Assembly (NCBI GenBank): GCA_002436105.1
Contig: DIXU01000009.1
Span: 310,001-374,000, forward strand
From: Candidatus Aminicenantes bacterium UBA6072
Lineage (GTDB): Bacteria > Acidobacteriota > Aminicenantia > UBA2199
DNA: 64,000 nt
Direction: 5' to 3'
Positions 1 through 9,667 of the stretch are shown here, piece by piece. Positions within the stretch are counted from its first letter, which is position 1. Every line of letters begins with the position of its first letter. The position numbers and the translations under genes are program-made. The notes under the pieces are model-generated. The model was not told where the DNA came from, searched no databases, and saw only the letters and a list, made by a program, of their open reading frames with translations.

Positions 1-3000
1 AGGGGAGCAGGGGCACGGTGACCGCCGCGGCCACCGTGACGGTCACCACGGCGCCGCCCCCGATCGCCTCGCTGACGGCCAACCCGGTTTCGATATACAG
101 GGGCCAATCTTCGACGTTAACGTGGACATCCGAGAATGCCACATCCTTGAGCATTAACAACGGCGTGGGCAGCGTCAACCCGAACGGATCGGTCGCGGTA
201 TCGCCCACGCTCACCACTATCTACACGCTGACAGCGACCGGTCCCGGCGGAACCACGACTGACGGGGCCCAGGTCCAAGTGAGCGTCTATCCCGCGCCCA
301 CCGCCGCGTTGACCGCAAATCCCCAGTCGATTCAGCCCGGGGAGAGCGCGACCCTGAACTGGGCCACGGCCAACGCCGATTCGGTTACGCTGGACAACGG
401 GATCGGCGCCGTGGAATTGAACGGATCCATGACGGTTTCGCCGGCGGCGACGACCGCCTACACCCTGATCGCCACCGGGTTCGGCGGGACCAAGACCGTT
501 TCAACTTTTGTGATAGTCTCCAAGGGCAGGAAGTGCTACGCATTCATCCCGGACTCGACCGACAAGACCGTGCGTATCGTCGACACGGACACCAACGTCC
601 TCTTCAAAACGATCACCGTCAGCGGCACCGGCTCCAGCTTGCAGGGCGTCGCGGCGGAAGAGTCCGGCGTGTACGTCTACGTGGCCGACGCCGGCTTGAC
701 CAGCCTGTTGCGGATCGATCCCCTGACCATGACGATTTGCGATACGCTTGCGCTGGATGGAAATTTCCAGGGCAAGCCTAAGCATGTGGCCGTGGCTCAG
801 GATGGATGTCATGTCTATACGACCAGCAGCGCTCCCTTCTGGGATCCAGCGATCGGGAAATACGTGGGCGACATCTGTTCGATCAAGACCAGCGGTAACG
901 GTATCTCGTCCATCCGTTTGGTCGAAGTGGAAATTCCAGGCAGGGTCACTCTTGAGGGATTGGCGGTGAGCGGTGATGGATCGCGCCTTTTCGTCGCCGA
1001 TCCGGACAACGGCCGCATTTTGGTGTTGGATACCATGAAACTCCATCGCTTGTACGCGAATCCGATCATGCTGAGCGATGAACTGGTCGCGACCATCCCG
1101 CTCTCTCTTCCGAAGGAGCTCGCAGTTACGCCGGACGGCCAGAAGTTGTATGCGACCTCTTCCGGTTATTTGCATGAAATCGACGCCGCGCAGTTCACTG
1201 TCCGGAGGTCCCTCGCCGTTTCCGGAGCGCAATTCTTGAAGGTGAGCCCTGACGGCAGCCGGGTCTACCTGATGTCAGGCAACGCCCTGATTACGGTCGA
1301 GACCGCCGGCCTGACCAAGCTCTCCACGGTCGCCGTCACCGGCATGGGGACGTGCTCGGGGTTCGACGTCCACCCGGACGGCACCCGCCTGTTCATGGTG
1401 GACAGCTATGGGAAGAAGTTGTTCATGGTGAATGCCGCCGATAGCCAGGTCATCTCCACGTTGGGCCTGGGCTCGGCGCCCGTGGCGGTCGGCAGGTTCA
1501 TCAGCCCGCTGCCGGTGACAGTCACGGGCAACGTCAGGCAGGACGGCAGCCCCCTGAGCGACGTCACCATGACGCTGAGCGGCGAGGGCATCCTGCGCAG
1601 CAAGCTGACCCCGGCGGCGGGAGATTTCATCTTCGCTTTGAAGCCAGGCAATTACTCCCTGACGCCCACGCTTTCCAACCTGGCGTTCTCGCCGGAAAAA
1701 ATGGACCTTCAGGTATCCCGAAGTCAAACTGGGCTCGACTTCGCGGTCTCGGGCGTCGTGCCGCCGCCGACCGTCACCTTGGTGGCCTCCAAAACCTGGG
1801 TCAAGCAGTTTGAGACGTTCACCTTGACTTGGGAATCGACCGGTGCCGACTACGTGACCCTGGAATTGCTCACCAGCGACCACCTGCCGCCTAGCGGCTC
1901 GCGCAACGACTCCCTCGCGTATACCTCGACCATCAACGCCAAGGCCTACAGCCGGGGCGGCACGGCCAGCGCCAGCGTTATGATTGTCGTCTCATCCGGC
2001 AATCCGCCCACAGCCACCATCAGCGCCAATCCCGCCTCCATCCTGCAGGGCGGCTCGTCCACGCTGACCTGGAATGTGACCGGTGTATCCACGGTGACTA
2101 TCGACAACGGCATCGGCGCGGTCGCCGCCAGCGGCAGCAAGGTTGTCTCGCCCGCCGCCACGACCGCCTATACCGTCGCCGGCACCCGCTCCGACGGCTA
2201 CCAGATCACGGCAAGCACAAAGGTCACAGTCAGCGAATTCGACACGTCGGCCAAGCTGACCGGCACTGTGACTGACTTTGCCACCAGTCAACCACTTAAC
2301 GAAGTACTGGTCAGCGCGTCAGATGCATCTGGAGTTCCACATACTGCATCCACCGACGTTACTGGAAAGTATACAATGTCAAACCTCCGAATTGGTAGCA
2401 TAAATGTATCTTTTGCCAAAACGGGATATGATTCATACCAACAGATCATTAATATCCCTGCCAACACGACGTTTGATTTGACCACACAACTTCACCAAGC
2501 TCTGATTGGAGCGACATTGAGAGGACTGGTCAAAGATGGTCAGACCAACTTACCAATCGTTGGCGCAACGGTGATTGCTGCTTATTCGGGTTCCAGTCAA
2601 ACCTCCACTAGTGCTGCGGATGGTTCTTATATACTGACCAACATTCCCCTTGGAACCAGTGCCACAATCACAGCATGCTACACTGGATATCAATCAAAAA
2701 CGATCCAACAAACCTTTTCTCAGGCTCAGGTCTACGTATGGGACTTTGCTATCTACGATGAATCTGTCGTTACCATTATAAACGGAAAGATTACTAACGC
2801 CAAGACCTTATTACCTGAGGCAGGTGTGAAGGTTACTCATGAGGGCAGTAATATTTCGAAAATAACGGCTGCCGATGGAATATTTGTTTTTGATAATATT
2901 CCTTTTGGCGAACAAACCTTTTATTTTGAAAAACCGGATTTTATCGAAGAGACAATCACTTCTACCGTTGACCGCACTCCGTTTACCATTGATCTTATCA

Positions 3001-5822
3001 AGCCCAGCAGCGAAGAGGGGCAAATCACTATTGGCCAGAACATCAGCGGCATAATTCAAGATGCCATCAGTCAGTTGCCCATTGCCGGAGCGAAAGTACG
3101 CGTGCCGGGTTTGAATCTGGAAGTAGTGAGCGATACCAATGGAAATTATTCATTAACTGATTTGCCCATTGGTAATTATCCCATTGTTATTATGGCTGTT
3201 GAACATGCTGCCATGAAGATAATAGCTACCGTGGACAATGGCGAAAGCAACACGGCCGATTTTCCTCTTTATCCACTGACTAGAGGTTTAATCAAAGGGT
3301 CGATTACTGATTCTAAAAGCGGAGAACCGGTCCCTCAAGCATCTATTGAAGTCGATGGCAATGTGTTTCTTTCGGCAACAAGTGAAGGCGATGGGACATA
3401 TAAATTAGTGGGCATTCCTCCAGGAACTTGCAAATTAAAGATTTCTCATGCGGAATACGCTGAAAATTTCATTGAAAACGTTGAAATACAGGATATGAGT
3501 CCCACAACTATCGATATGCAATTGAATCGACGACCTCAAACTGGGGCACTTGAAGGGAAGATATTAGACATCTCTACTAATAAACCAGTAAGTGGCGCTC
3601 TAGTGGCAGTTTTGGGAACATCCATCACGTCAATTACCGATGTTAATGGAAGCTACCGGCTTACTAATGTACCAGCGGGACTTAACAATATCACTATTTT
3701 AGCAACCGGATACCCTTCAGCGTTAAGGATTCGAGCTGTAAGCGCTGATGAATCCGCATCTTCTCCAACGACAACCTCATCTAACATACACATTGATTCC
3801 AATAGTAGCACGGTTGATGAAAAAGTAACCAAGCTGATAAAGGCGAATGAGGGAGGAGACATCACCACGATTGATAATCGTTTTTCATTGCATATTTTCC
3901 CGGGCACTTTAAGTGCGGATGCCAATATCTCCTTGAACGAAGTTACGGATGGACCAAATATTGTCATTGGCAGCGACCTGCCTCTGGATCCTAATCTGGG
4001 GCTGAGCGGTATTAAGGGATCAAGTATCATGACGCAAATTGAAATCGCCCCTGTGGTTCAAACAGACCCCGTCCCGACGATTAATGGTCTTGTCGTCATT
4101 GCTGCTCGGTATTCTCAAAAAGATGTGGGTGATTTTCAGTTGGATGAAAGCACTGCTTTCCCTTATTCGTGGAATGAAAGCTTTTTTACGGCACTGAATC
4201 CCCGGCCTTATGAGCATGCCGTGGATAAAGTTAATAATATTGCCTATGCCGCGGTGGACATTTCTACAACTACAAGTGGGAGTTCTTCTCAGTTTTCTCA
4301 ACACACACTTTTAAAATCGGATTCTGTTCACAGTGGTTCAGTGCTTGCTATTCCATGGGCAGTTAAAAAATTCATTGTGGGAAAAGCATTGAAAGCATCA
4401 ATTTTCCCGCCGAAGCCGAATATAAAGATCTTCGATAAAACCGAATTGGATTGCGTAACAAATGCCTGCTCTGATCAAAAGCCAAATCCCAACGCACTAC
4501 CACTCATTTTTATTCACGGATTTGATCCCATGAGCACTTTTAATGAATTTGTGACGAACCCGAACAATGAAGAAAGATATAAAACCATGCTAGAGGATCT
4601 TATTGCAGCCACGAATGGTGTTTATCGTCCGGTTTTTGTTTCCTACAATACGGAAGCGAAAATAGCTTCTGTTGGCAAAGCTCTTGCAGAAAAATTATAT
4701 GGGGAATACCTAAACAAAAACAATAGCATAAAAGGCCTGCCTGCTGATTCTAGCGATCCAGATTCCGGAACATTTCCCTATGTCGACACCTTTGGTTTTA
4801 GCATGGGCGGTTTGGTTTCAAGAGTATTCGCTTATGGAAATCCCAAAAGCAGGGTACATAACATGGTCATGATTGGAACTCCAAACCACGGGACTTTTAT
4901 TTGTTTGAGATACCTTAAAGATACAATAAAATATCTCAATGTGGGCGCATCGGATCAGATCGATTATGACGATAGCACTCTTGAAGGACTCCTGCAAAAC
5001 CCTTTTTTATTTTGGCTAAATTCACCCAAAACCGCTCCTTTCATTTCACCGCAGGGTGATATGAGCTTGTTTGCCGGAACCGATGAGCGTGCTTGGAAAG
5101 GACTTTTTGGGGCTTTCCTCCAAAGCCCTCACGATAGTTTCGTCCCGGTCAGAAGCGCCTTTTGCCGTCCGACTAGCGCAATACTTGAATCAGGCCTTTC
5201 ACTTTTAAAAGTGCAGGGATCCAATGCCAAAAAATTTGAACACACCGAGGATTTCAGTCATGATAATGTGGGAAGCAAATTGAAGCAGAAGCAAATAGCA
5301 ACGTTTATCACAAATATCACTCGTGGGCTTTCGGACTGGATAGCAGAGAGAGAGTATAATGAGAATGGCTTGGAAAATGTATTCCTCAAACCAACGAAAG
5401 ACAATCCGGGTTATGCTAAAAGTAAAGTTAAGGTGGAGTATAATGTTTGGGATGGCTCTGATAATCGGTCAGCTAGAGATATTGATCGGGTTGTTTTGGT
5501 GATCTACCACAAGGATGGTAATGATCATTGGCATATCTCGGAATCCAATGGTGGAGAAAACGGAGCTGATAGTAATGGTTATGTTATTGATGCAAAAGTT
5601 TTGTCGATCAATGGAAATTCTAATAGACTTAGTACATTTGATAAAATACTTAATGCAACCGTTAATTTCGATTCCAACCCGGAAAAAGACGCAAGCGGGT
5701 ATGATCCGGAAAAAGACATCGTTGAAATCGTTCCCCTTGTCATTGCTCTCAAACCTGGAAAAATGATTGTTCCCCTTGATCCCACAAAGGTCAATTTCAG
5801 AGTTCCAAAGACTGATGAGTGA
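1..5822 (+). CDS. Giant secreted surface protein with Ig-like, beta-propeller and CarboxypepD-reg-like repeats and a C-terminal lipase domain (5' truncated)
   Basis: The reading frame is open to the left edge, so the N-terminus and any signal peptide are missing; the GTG at 18 is only the first internal start. Counting from it (1934 residues): two Ig-like repeats (about 14-168), a YVTN-type beta-propeller (about 170-500), a small beta domain, two more Ig-like domains (about 585-745), then six or seven carboxypeptidase-regulatory-like repeats (about 750-1260). Residues about 1480-1790 form an alpha/beta-hydrolase: an HGF oxyanion motif follows the strand LPLIFIHGF, and the nucleophile elbow GFSMGG puts the catalytic Ser near 1595, followed by IGTPNHG as in triacylglycerol lipases. 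The first 2.2 kb is GC-rich and the rest AT-richer, so the gene looks mosaic. Probably cell-surface or secreted; substrate unknown. The kelch gene follows after 3 bp. Confidence 0.85.
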   Translation, partial: GSRGTVTAAATVTVTTAPPPIASLTANPVSIYRGQSSTLTWTSENATSLSINNGVGSVNPNGSVAVSPTLTTIYTLTATGPGGTTTDGAQVQVSVYPAPTAALTANPQSIQPGESATLNWATANADSVTLDNGIGAVELNGSMTVSPAATTAYTLIATGFGGTKTVSTFVIVSKGRKCYAFIPDSTDKTVRIVDTDTNVLFKTITVSGTGSSLQGVAAEESGVYVYVADAGLTSLLRIDPLTMTICDTLALDGNFQGKPKHVAVAQDGCHVYTTSSAPFWDPAIGKYVGDICSIKTSGNGISSIRLVEVEIPGRVTLEGLAVSGDGSRLFVADPDNGRILVLDTMKLHRLYANPIMLSDELVATIPLSLPKELAVTPDGQKLYATSSGYLHEIDAAQFTVRRSLAVSGAQFLKVSPDGSRVYLMSGNALITVETAGLTKLSTVAVTGMGTCSGFDVHPDGTRLFMVDSYGKKLFMVNAADSQVISTLGLGSAPVAVGRFISPLPVTVTGNVRQDGSPLSDVTMTLSGEGILRSKLTPAAGDFIFALKPGNYSLTPTLSNLAFSPEKMDLQVSRSQTGLDFAVSGVVPPPTVTLVASKTWVKQFETFTLTWESTGADYVTLELLTSDHLPPSGSRNDSLAYTSTINAKAYSRGGTASASVMIVVSSGNPPTATISANPASILQGGSSTLTWNVTGVSTVTIDNGIGAVAASGSKVVSPAATTAYTVAGTRSDGYQITASTKVTVSEFDTSAKLTGTVTDFATSQPLNEVLVSASDASGVPHTASTDVTGKYTMSNLRIGSINVSFAKTGYDSYQQIINIPANTTFDLTTQLHQALIGATLRGLVKDGQTNLPIVGATVIAAYSGSSQTSTSAADGSYILTNIPLGTSATITACYTGYQSKTIQQTFSQAQVYVWDFAIYDESVVTIINGKITNAKTLLPEAGVKVTHEGSNISKITAADGIFVFDNIPFGEQTFYFEKPDFIEETITSTVDRTPFTIDLIKPSSEEGQITIGQNISGIIQDAISQLPIAGAKVRVPGLNLEVVSDTNGNYSLTDLPIGNYPIVIMAVEHAAMKIIATVDNGESNTADFPLYPLTRGLIKGSITDSKSGEPVPQASIEVDGNVFLSATSEGDGTYKLVGIPPGTCKLKISHAEYAENFIENVEIQDMSPTTIDMQLNRRPQTGALEGKILDISTNKPVSGALVAVLGTSITSITDVNGSYRLTNVPAGLNNITILATGYPSALRIRAVSADESASSPTTTSSNIHIDSNSSTVDEKVTKLIKANEGGDITTIDNRFSLHIFPGTLSADANISLNEVTDGPNIVIGSDLPLDPNLGLSGIKGSSIMTQIEIAPVVQTDPVPTINGLVVIAARYSQKDVGDFQLDESTAFPYSWNESFFTALNPRPYEHAVDKVNNIAYAAVDISTTTSGSSSQFSQHTLLKSDSVHSGSVLAIPWAVKKFIVGKALKASIFPPKPNIKIFDKTELDCVTNACSDQKPNPNALPLIFIHGFDPMSTFNEFVTNPNNEERYKTMLEDLIAATNGVYRPVFVSYNTEAKIASVGKALAEKLYGEYLNKNNSIKGLPADSSDPDSGTFPYVDTFGFSMGGLVSRVFAYGNPKSRVHNMVMIGTPNHGTFICLRYLKDTIKYLNVGASDQIDYDDSTLEGLLQNPFLFWLNSPKTAPFISPQGDMSLFAGTDERAWKGLFGAFLQSPHDSFVPVRSAFCRPTSAILESGLSLLKVQGSNAKKFEHTEDFSHDNVGSKLKQKQIATFITNITRGLSDWIAEREYNENGLENVFLKPTKDNPGYAKSKVKVEYNVWDGSDNRSARDIDRVVLVIYHKDGNDHWHISESNGGENGADSNGYVIDAKVLSINGNSNRLSTFDKILNATVNFDSNPEKDASGYDPEKDIVEIVPLVIALKPGKMIVPLDPTKVNFRVPKTDE

Positions 5823-5825
5823 GCC

Positions 5826-7262
5826 ATGAAAAGTTTACCTATTTTTTTTCTGCTGCTACTAAGTGCTTGCATCAATGCTCAAACGCAGCGTGAAACTGAG
5901 CAGCGTTATGCAGATTATCCCTGGCAGTTTACGACTCCCATGCCCCACGGCCGGTATGGCCATGATGCAATTTATGCTTCCAATGGAAATATTTATGTGA
6001 TGGGTGGCTTGGTTTACAAGGTAGTAAAAGGTTTTACAAACGGTAAAGGTCAGAAGGGTTGGATAATAGATCACTACAATGACGGAAGGTATTCAAACCT
6101 AACTTTTGATCCCATTAAAAATCAATGGGAATATATGACTTCAATTCCTGGCACTGAATATGGCAATCATGTAATGCTGTATTATCCAGATGAAGATAAA
6201 TGGATTGAAAAACAAGTTGCCATTACAAAATTGACAAATGAAGCTAAAATTAAACTATGTCAACCTCTTGATAATAACAAAAAACCGGCAAGAATCTATG
6301 GGGCAAATTTTATAAGACAGGGCAATGGGGTTGCAATTACTACTTTACAAAATAATATAGTATTATGGGTGGGAGGCGGAGATTTTTTAAATGATGGAAC
6401 AAATATAGCGCTTCCTTATCAATTAAAAGAAGATACATGGCCTGGATTAATTAGAAAAGAGTATGAGTTCGAATCAGGAAGAAGAAAAACCATATACGAA
6501 ACGGATCAGCGAGAGATGTTTCAAACCACTGTTCCTCCCATGCAAGAGTCGCGGCGAGATCATCGAGCAGTAACCACCTCGGATGGAAAAATCTATGTCT
6601 TGGGTGGCTGGAGAAGGGAAAAAACCGGGGTTAACCTTGAGAAAGGCACGTATAATAAAATGGTTAATGTAGTCTCAAAGACCATGGAGTGCTACGATCC
6701 TGAACCCAACAGGTGGGAATATAAAAAGCCTTTAAGTTGTGAAAGGATGTCGTTTGCGGCTGTTGCCGGTAATGACAATAAGATCTACATTTTTGGCGGG
6801 GCGGCTGGTATGGAGACTGAACCAAAAACTCTTATACTGAATACAGTAGAAGTATATGATCCTGAAACCGACTCTTGGTCGTTCCGCAAGTCTATGCCGG
6901 TCAAGCGGTCCGGCCACTGCGCCGTGTTGGCCGCCGATGGCAAAATCTATGTTCTTGGTGGTTCCGAGGTGCCAGATTTGCCGCTGAATACTGTCTATAT
7001 TTATGATCCCGAAAAAGACATTTGGGAAAAGGGGCCAGACATGATTCTTCCACGGGATGTTTTCGCCGCCGTATCCACGCCGGATGGCAAAATCTACGCC
7101 ATCGGCGGCACCGATGTCAACGCCTATAAGAATAAAGCGCTTTGGAAGCACCTGGCCGAACTGGTTCCCAATGATGAACTGGGGGATTATACTGGCAAGG
7201 TGCAGGACACGGTCGAAGTACTTGATATTCATAAATGGAGAAAATCCAAAGAGAAAAAATGA
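5826..7262 (+). CDS. Kelch-repeat lipoprotein
   Basis: 478 residues. The N-terminus is a lipoprotein signal ending in the lipobox LSAC (Cys about 15), so the protein is likely membrane anchored. Five kelch blades are visible, each with a DGKIYVLGG-type strand followed by a VEVYDPE..W motif (starting near residues 38, 240, 305, 355 and 405); a long insertion of about 150 residues separates blades 1 and 2. Kelch propellers usually bind proteins or glycans; no catalytic motif is evident. The ATG lies 3 bp after the lipase-protein stop with no good Shine-Dalgarno, so translation is probably coupled. The body is AT-rich, but the last blades (after about 6890) return to the GC-rich style. Confidence 0.85.
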   Translation: MKSLPIFFLLLLSACINAQTQRETEQRYADYPWQFTTPMPHGRYGHDAIYASNGNIYVMGGLVYKVVKGFTNGKGQKGWIIDHYNDGRYSNLTFDPIKNQWEYMTSIPGTEYGNHVMLYYPDEDKWIEKQVAITKLTNEAKIKLCQPLDNNKKPARIYGANFIRQGNGVAITTLQNNIVLWVGGGDFLNDGTNIALPYQLKEDTWPGLIRKEYEFESGRRKTIYETDQREMFQTTVPPMQESRRDHRAVTTSDGKIYVLGGWRREKTGVNLEKGTYNKMVNVVSKTMECYDPEPNRWEYKKPLSCERMSFAAVAGNDNKIYIFGGAAGMETEPKTLILNTVEVYDPETDSWSFRKSMPVKRSGHCAVLAADGKIYVLGGSEVPDLPLNTVYIYDPEKDIWEKGPDMILPRDVFAAVSTPDGKIYAIGGTDVNAYKNKALWKHLAELVPNDELGDYTGKVQDTVEVLDIHKWRKSKEKK

Positions 7263-7315
7263 CGGTTCCCCTTGATCCTGACAAAGCTCATTTTTTGGAC
7301 TCCGAATTTAGATGA
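7262..7315 (+). pseudogene. Remnant of a second copy of the lipase-protein C-terminus
   Basis: Reading from 7262, the frame gives TVPLDPDKAHFLDSEFR then a stop. This matches the C-terminal end of the giant upstream protein (IVPLDPTKVNFRVPKTDE, stop at 5822), and the DNA stretch gttccccttgatcc is shared exactly. It directly overlaps the kelch stop codon and has no start or upstream coding sequence. I read it as the tail of a lost tandem duplicate. Confidence 0.6.
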
Positions 7316-7421
7316 AGACAGATGGAGTGAAAAACGGGGTTCTGTGAGGAACTTGGCGGAAGATGAAATAATCAAGTTGTGTCAGTTAATTGAGAAGGGA
7401 AAAAGGCCAACAGAATTTGGG
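7302..7421 (+). pseudogene. Remnant of a second kelch lipoprotein gene
   Basis: A frame through 7302-7421 reads DEDRWSEKRGSVRNLAEDE followed by IIKLCQLIEKGKRP. The intact kelch protein has DEDKWIEKQVAITKLTNEA followed by KIKLCQPLDNNKKP at about residues 120-155, so about half the residues agree without gaps. It sits in a different frame from the lipase-tail remnant just upstream and has no kelch blades left. Together the two fragments imply a deleted duplicate of the lipase/kelch pair. Confidence 0.6.
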
Positions 7422-7542
7422 ATTGATTTGGGATTTGGAATTTTGTGCTTGGAATTTGATTCTTCATATGTCGCGCGTTGCGCGTCACGATAGCTCGAAA
7501 AGGGGTTTTCACTTTTGCCTTTTGCCTGGGTGAGTCTGCGAA
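7412..7542. repeat. AT-rich intergenic tract with short degenerate repeats
   Basis: After the kelch remnant the sequence becomes a string of near-repeats of ttgggattt / ttggaattt (7412-7466), followed by a small CG-rich palindromic patch (cgcgcgttgcgcg near 7472) and ttttcacttttgcctttt. I see no gene here. The same kinds of words recur in two other intergenic regions of the window. Confidence 0.5.
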
Positions 7543-8358
7543 CTATCCCAGCGCCACGTCGAGAAGCATCATGACGGCGAAACCGAGCATGGCGCCGATG
7601 GTGGAGAAGTCGGTTTCGTCGCCGCTCTGCGCCTCGGGGATGAGTTCCTCCACCACCACGAAGATCATGGCTCCGGCGGCGAAGGCCAGGGCGTAGGGCA
7701 GCAGCGGCTTGGCCAGCACGACCAACGCCGCGCCGGCGACACCGGCGACGGGCTCGACCATTCCCGACAGTTGCCCATAGCCGAAGGCCTGCCAGCGGGA
7801 AAGTCCCTCGCGGCGCAGCGGCACCGAGACCGCCGCGCCCTCGGGAAAGTTCTGCAGGCCGATGCCGAAGGCCAGGGCCACGGCGCTGCCCAGGGCGGCC
7901 GGCGTCCAATGGTCGGCCAGCGTGCCGAAGGCGACGCCGACGGCCAGCCCCTCGGGAATGTTGTGCAGGGTGATGGCCAGGACCAGCAGCGTGCTGCGCT
8001 GCCAGGAGGTCTTGATCCCTTCGGCGTTCTTCATCTCCAGCCCCAGGTGCAGGTGGGGCAGGATATGGTCGATGAGCAGCAAAAAGGCGCCTCCGGCCAG
8101 GAACCCAATCAGCGCCGGCAGCCAGGGAATGCCGCCGCTTTCCCGCGTCATCTCGATGGCCGGGGCCAGCAGCGACCAGTAGCTGGCGGCGATCATCACG
8201 CCGGCGGCGAAACCCAGCATGGTATTGAGCACTCTTCGGTTCAGCTCCCTGAAAAGGAATACCATGGCGGCGCCCAATGCCGTAAGACCCCAGGTGAACA
8301 GGGTCGCCGCCAGCGCCAACAGGATCGGGCTGGTTTCCCGGGCCCATTCCCAGTCCAT
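7543..8358 (-). CDS. ZIP family divalent metal transporter
   Basis: 271 residues, about eight hydrophobic segments. The two hallmark ZIP motifs are present: HNIPEG in TM4 (about residue 142) and QNFPEG in TM5 (about 172), which form the metal site; EEL.PEA follows in TM6. A cytoplasmic loop rich in His/Asp (DHILPHLHLG) precedes TM4. ZIP proteins import Zn, Fe or Mn into the cytoplasm; which metal cannot be read here. The ATG has GGAGG 7 nt upstream. It lies downstream of the homocitrate-synthase-like gene on the same strand with a 100-bp gap. Confidence 0.9.
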   Translation of the reverse strand: MDWEWARETSPILLALAATLFTWGLTALGAAMVFLFRELNRRVLNTMLGFAAGVMIAASYWSLLAPAIEMTRESGGIPWLPALIGFLAGGAFLLLIDHILPHLHLGLEMKNAEGIKTSWQRSTLLVLAITLHNIPEGLAVGVAFGTLADHWTPAALGSAVALAFGIGLQNFPEGAAVSVPLRREGLSRWQAFGYGQLSGMVEPVAGVAGAALVVLAKPLLPYALAFAAGAMIFVVVEELIPEAQSGDETDFSTIGAMLGFAVMMLLDVALG

Positions 8359-8458
8359 GTCAACCTCCGCTGTCCGGAAATATTCCCCATGCCCGCAAGG
8401 GACGGACCTGTTTTCTTAGCACGGAGGCGGGGAATTTGCAAGCCGGCCCGTCGTTCTT

Positions 8459-9667
8459 CTACGCGCTTTGGGTCAGCAGCGCCGGCCGGCCCTCTGCCTG
8501 CGCACGCTCCCAGGCGACGATCCAGCCCAGTTCATCGCTGCCGACGGTGCGCCCCTTTCTGCCGACCGCCTTGACCTGGTTCAGTACCGCCGAGAAAAGC
8601 TCGCGATCGAGGTCGCCGGCGGCGATGCCCTCAAGAGCATGCTGCAGGGCGGCGCGACCCGACATGTGGTCCAGGCTGAATTCCGGGCTCAGGCCGAACG
8701 GTGCCGGATCGAGGCTCTGGTAATGGCGGGGATCGCGCAGCGCCGCCTGGCTGTGAACTCCGGCGCAATGGCGGAAAGCGTTGCGGCCCATGACCGGGAA
8801 ATGGGCCGGGATCGGCACGCCGGAAAAGTGGCTGACCAGCCGGTACAGTTCAGCCACCTTCTCCAGGCGCCATCGGCCGCTGCCGGGAAAATCCTGGGCA
8901 AGGACGGCCAGCAGCGCCGCCAGGTCGACGATGCCGGCCCGCTCGCCCAGGCCGAGCACCGAGGCATCGACGAGCGAAGCGCCGGCGCGCAGGCCGTCCA
9001 GGGCATTGGCCAGGGCCAGGCCGCGGTCATTGTGGCAATGGACGGCGAGGCGCGGCCGGGCATCCCGGCGCTGCAGCTCGTCGCGAAAGCGGCTCAGCCA
9101 GTCGTACAGGCTGCGCCGGCTGCCGGGGATCATGCAGCCGGTGGTATCGGCAACGCTGATGATGTCGGCGCCGGCGGCGGCGGCCGCCGCCGCGGCCGTC
9201 GCCACGTCCGCCACGGGGGAACGGACCGCATCCTCGGGAGTGAAGCGCACGATGAGACCGGGTTGCCGTTCCTTGGCCAGGATGATCGCCCCGGTCACCT
9301 GGTCGAGCGCGGCCGCCAGCGTCAGCCCGCGCTCGCGCAGCCGCTCGGGAGAAACGCACAGGAAAATGCCCAGGAATCCCGCCCCGCTCGCCAGCGCCGC
9401 CTCGACATCCCCGCGGCACGCCCGGGCGTGGGCGGCGATGCGGGCGTGGAATCCCCGACGGGAAAGGGAATAGACCGCCCGGGAGATCTCGGCGTCCACG
9501 ACCGGATGGCCCGCCTCGATGACCTCGACGCCGATATCATCCAGCAGGCCGGCGATCGCCGCCTTGACGTGCGGCTCGAAATAGACCCCGGGCGCCTGCT
9601 CGCCTTCGCGCAGCGTGGCATCCAGGATGCCGACTCCTTCCAGGGCGCCGGCGCCGGGCAGGGTCAC
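8459..9667 (-). CDS. Homocitrate synthase / isopropylmalate synthase family protein (NifV-like)
   Basis: A DRE-TIM acyltransferase condensing acetyl-CoA with a 2-oxo acid. Visible motifs: ILDATLREGEQAPGVYF at the N-terminus, HCHND (metal ligands), VLGLGERAG, and the C-terminal FRHCAGVHSQ and HMSG segments typical of homocitrate synthase/NifV. No LeuA-type C-terminal regulatory domain is present; the length (402 aa) fits NifV/HCS. I start it at GTG 9667, overlapping the TGA of the LysW-like gene (GTGA), because the longer open frame upstream is only the shadow of that small gene. The coupling suggests the two work together. Substrate (2-oxoglutarate or another 2-oxo acid) is not decided by the sequence. 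Confidence 0.85.
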   Translation of the reverse strand: MTLPGAGALEGVGILDATLREGEQAPGVYFEPHVKAAIAGLLDDIGVEVIEAGHPVVDAEISRAVYSLSRRGFHARIAAHARACRGDVEAALASGAGFLGIFLCVSPERLRERGLTLAAALDQVTGAIILAKERQPGLIVRFTPEDAVRSPVADVATAAAAAAAAGADIISVADTTGCMIPGSRRSLYDWLSRFRDELQRRDARPRLAVHCHNDRGLALANALDGLRAGASLVDASVLGLGERAGIVDLAALLAVLAQDFPGSGRWRLEKVAELYRLVSHFSGVPIPAHFPVMGRNAFRHCAGVHSQAALRDPRHYQSLDPAPFGLSPEFSLDHMSGRAALQHALEGIAAGDLDRELFSAVLNQVKAVGRKGRTVGSDELGWIVAWERAQAEGRPALLTQSA

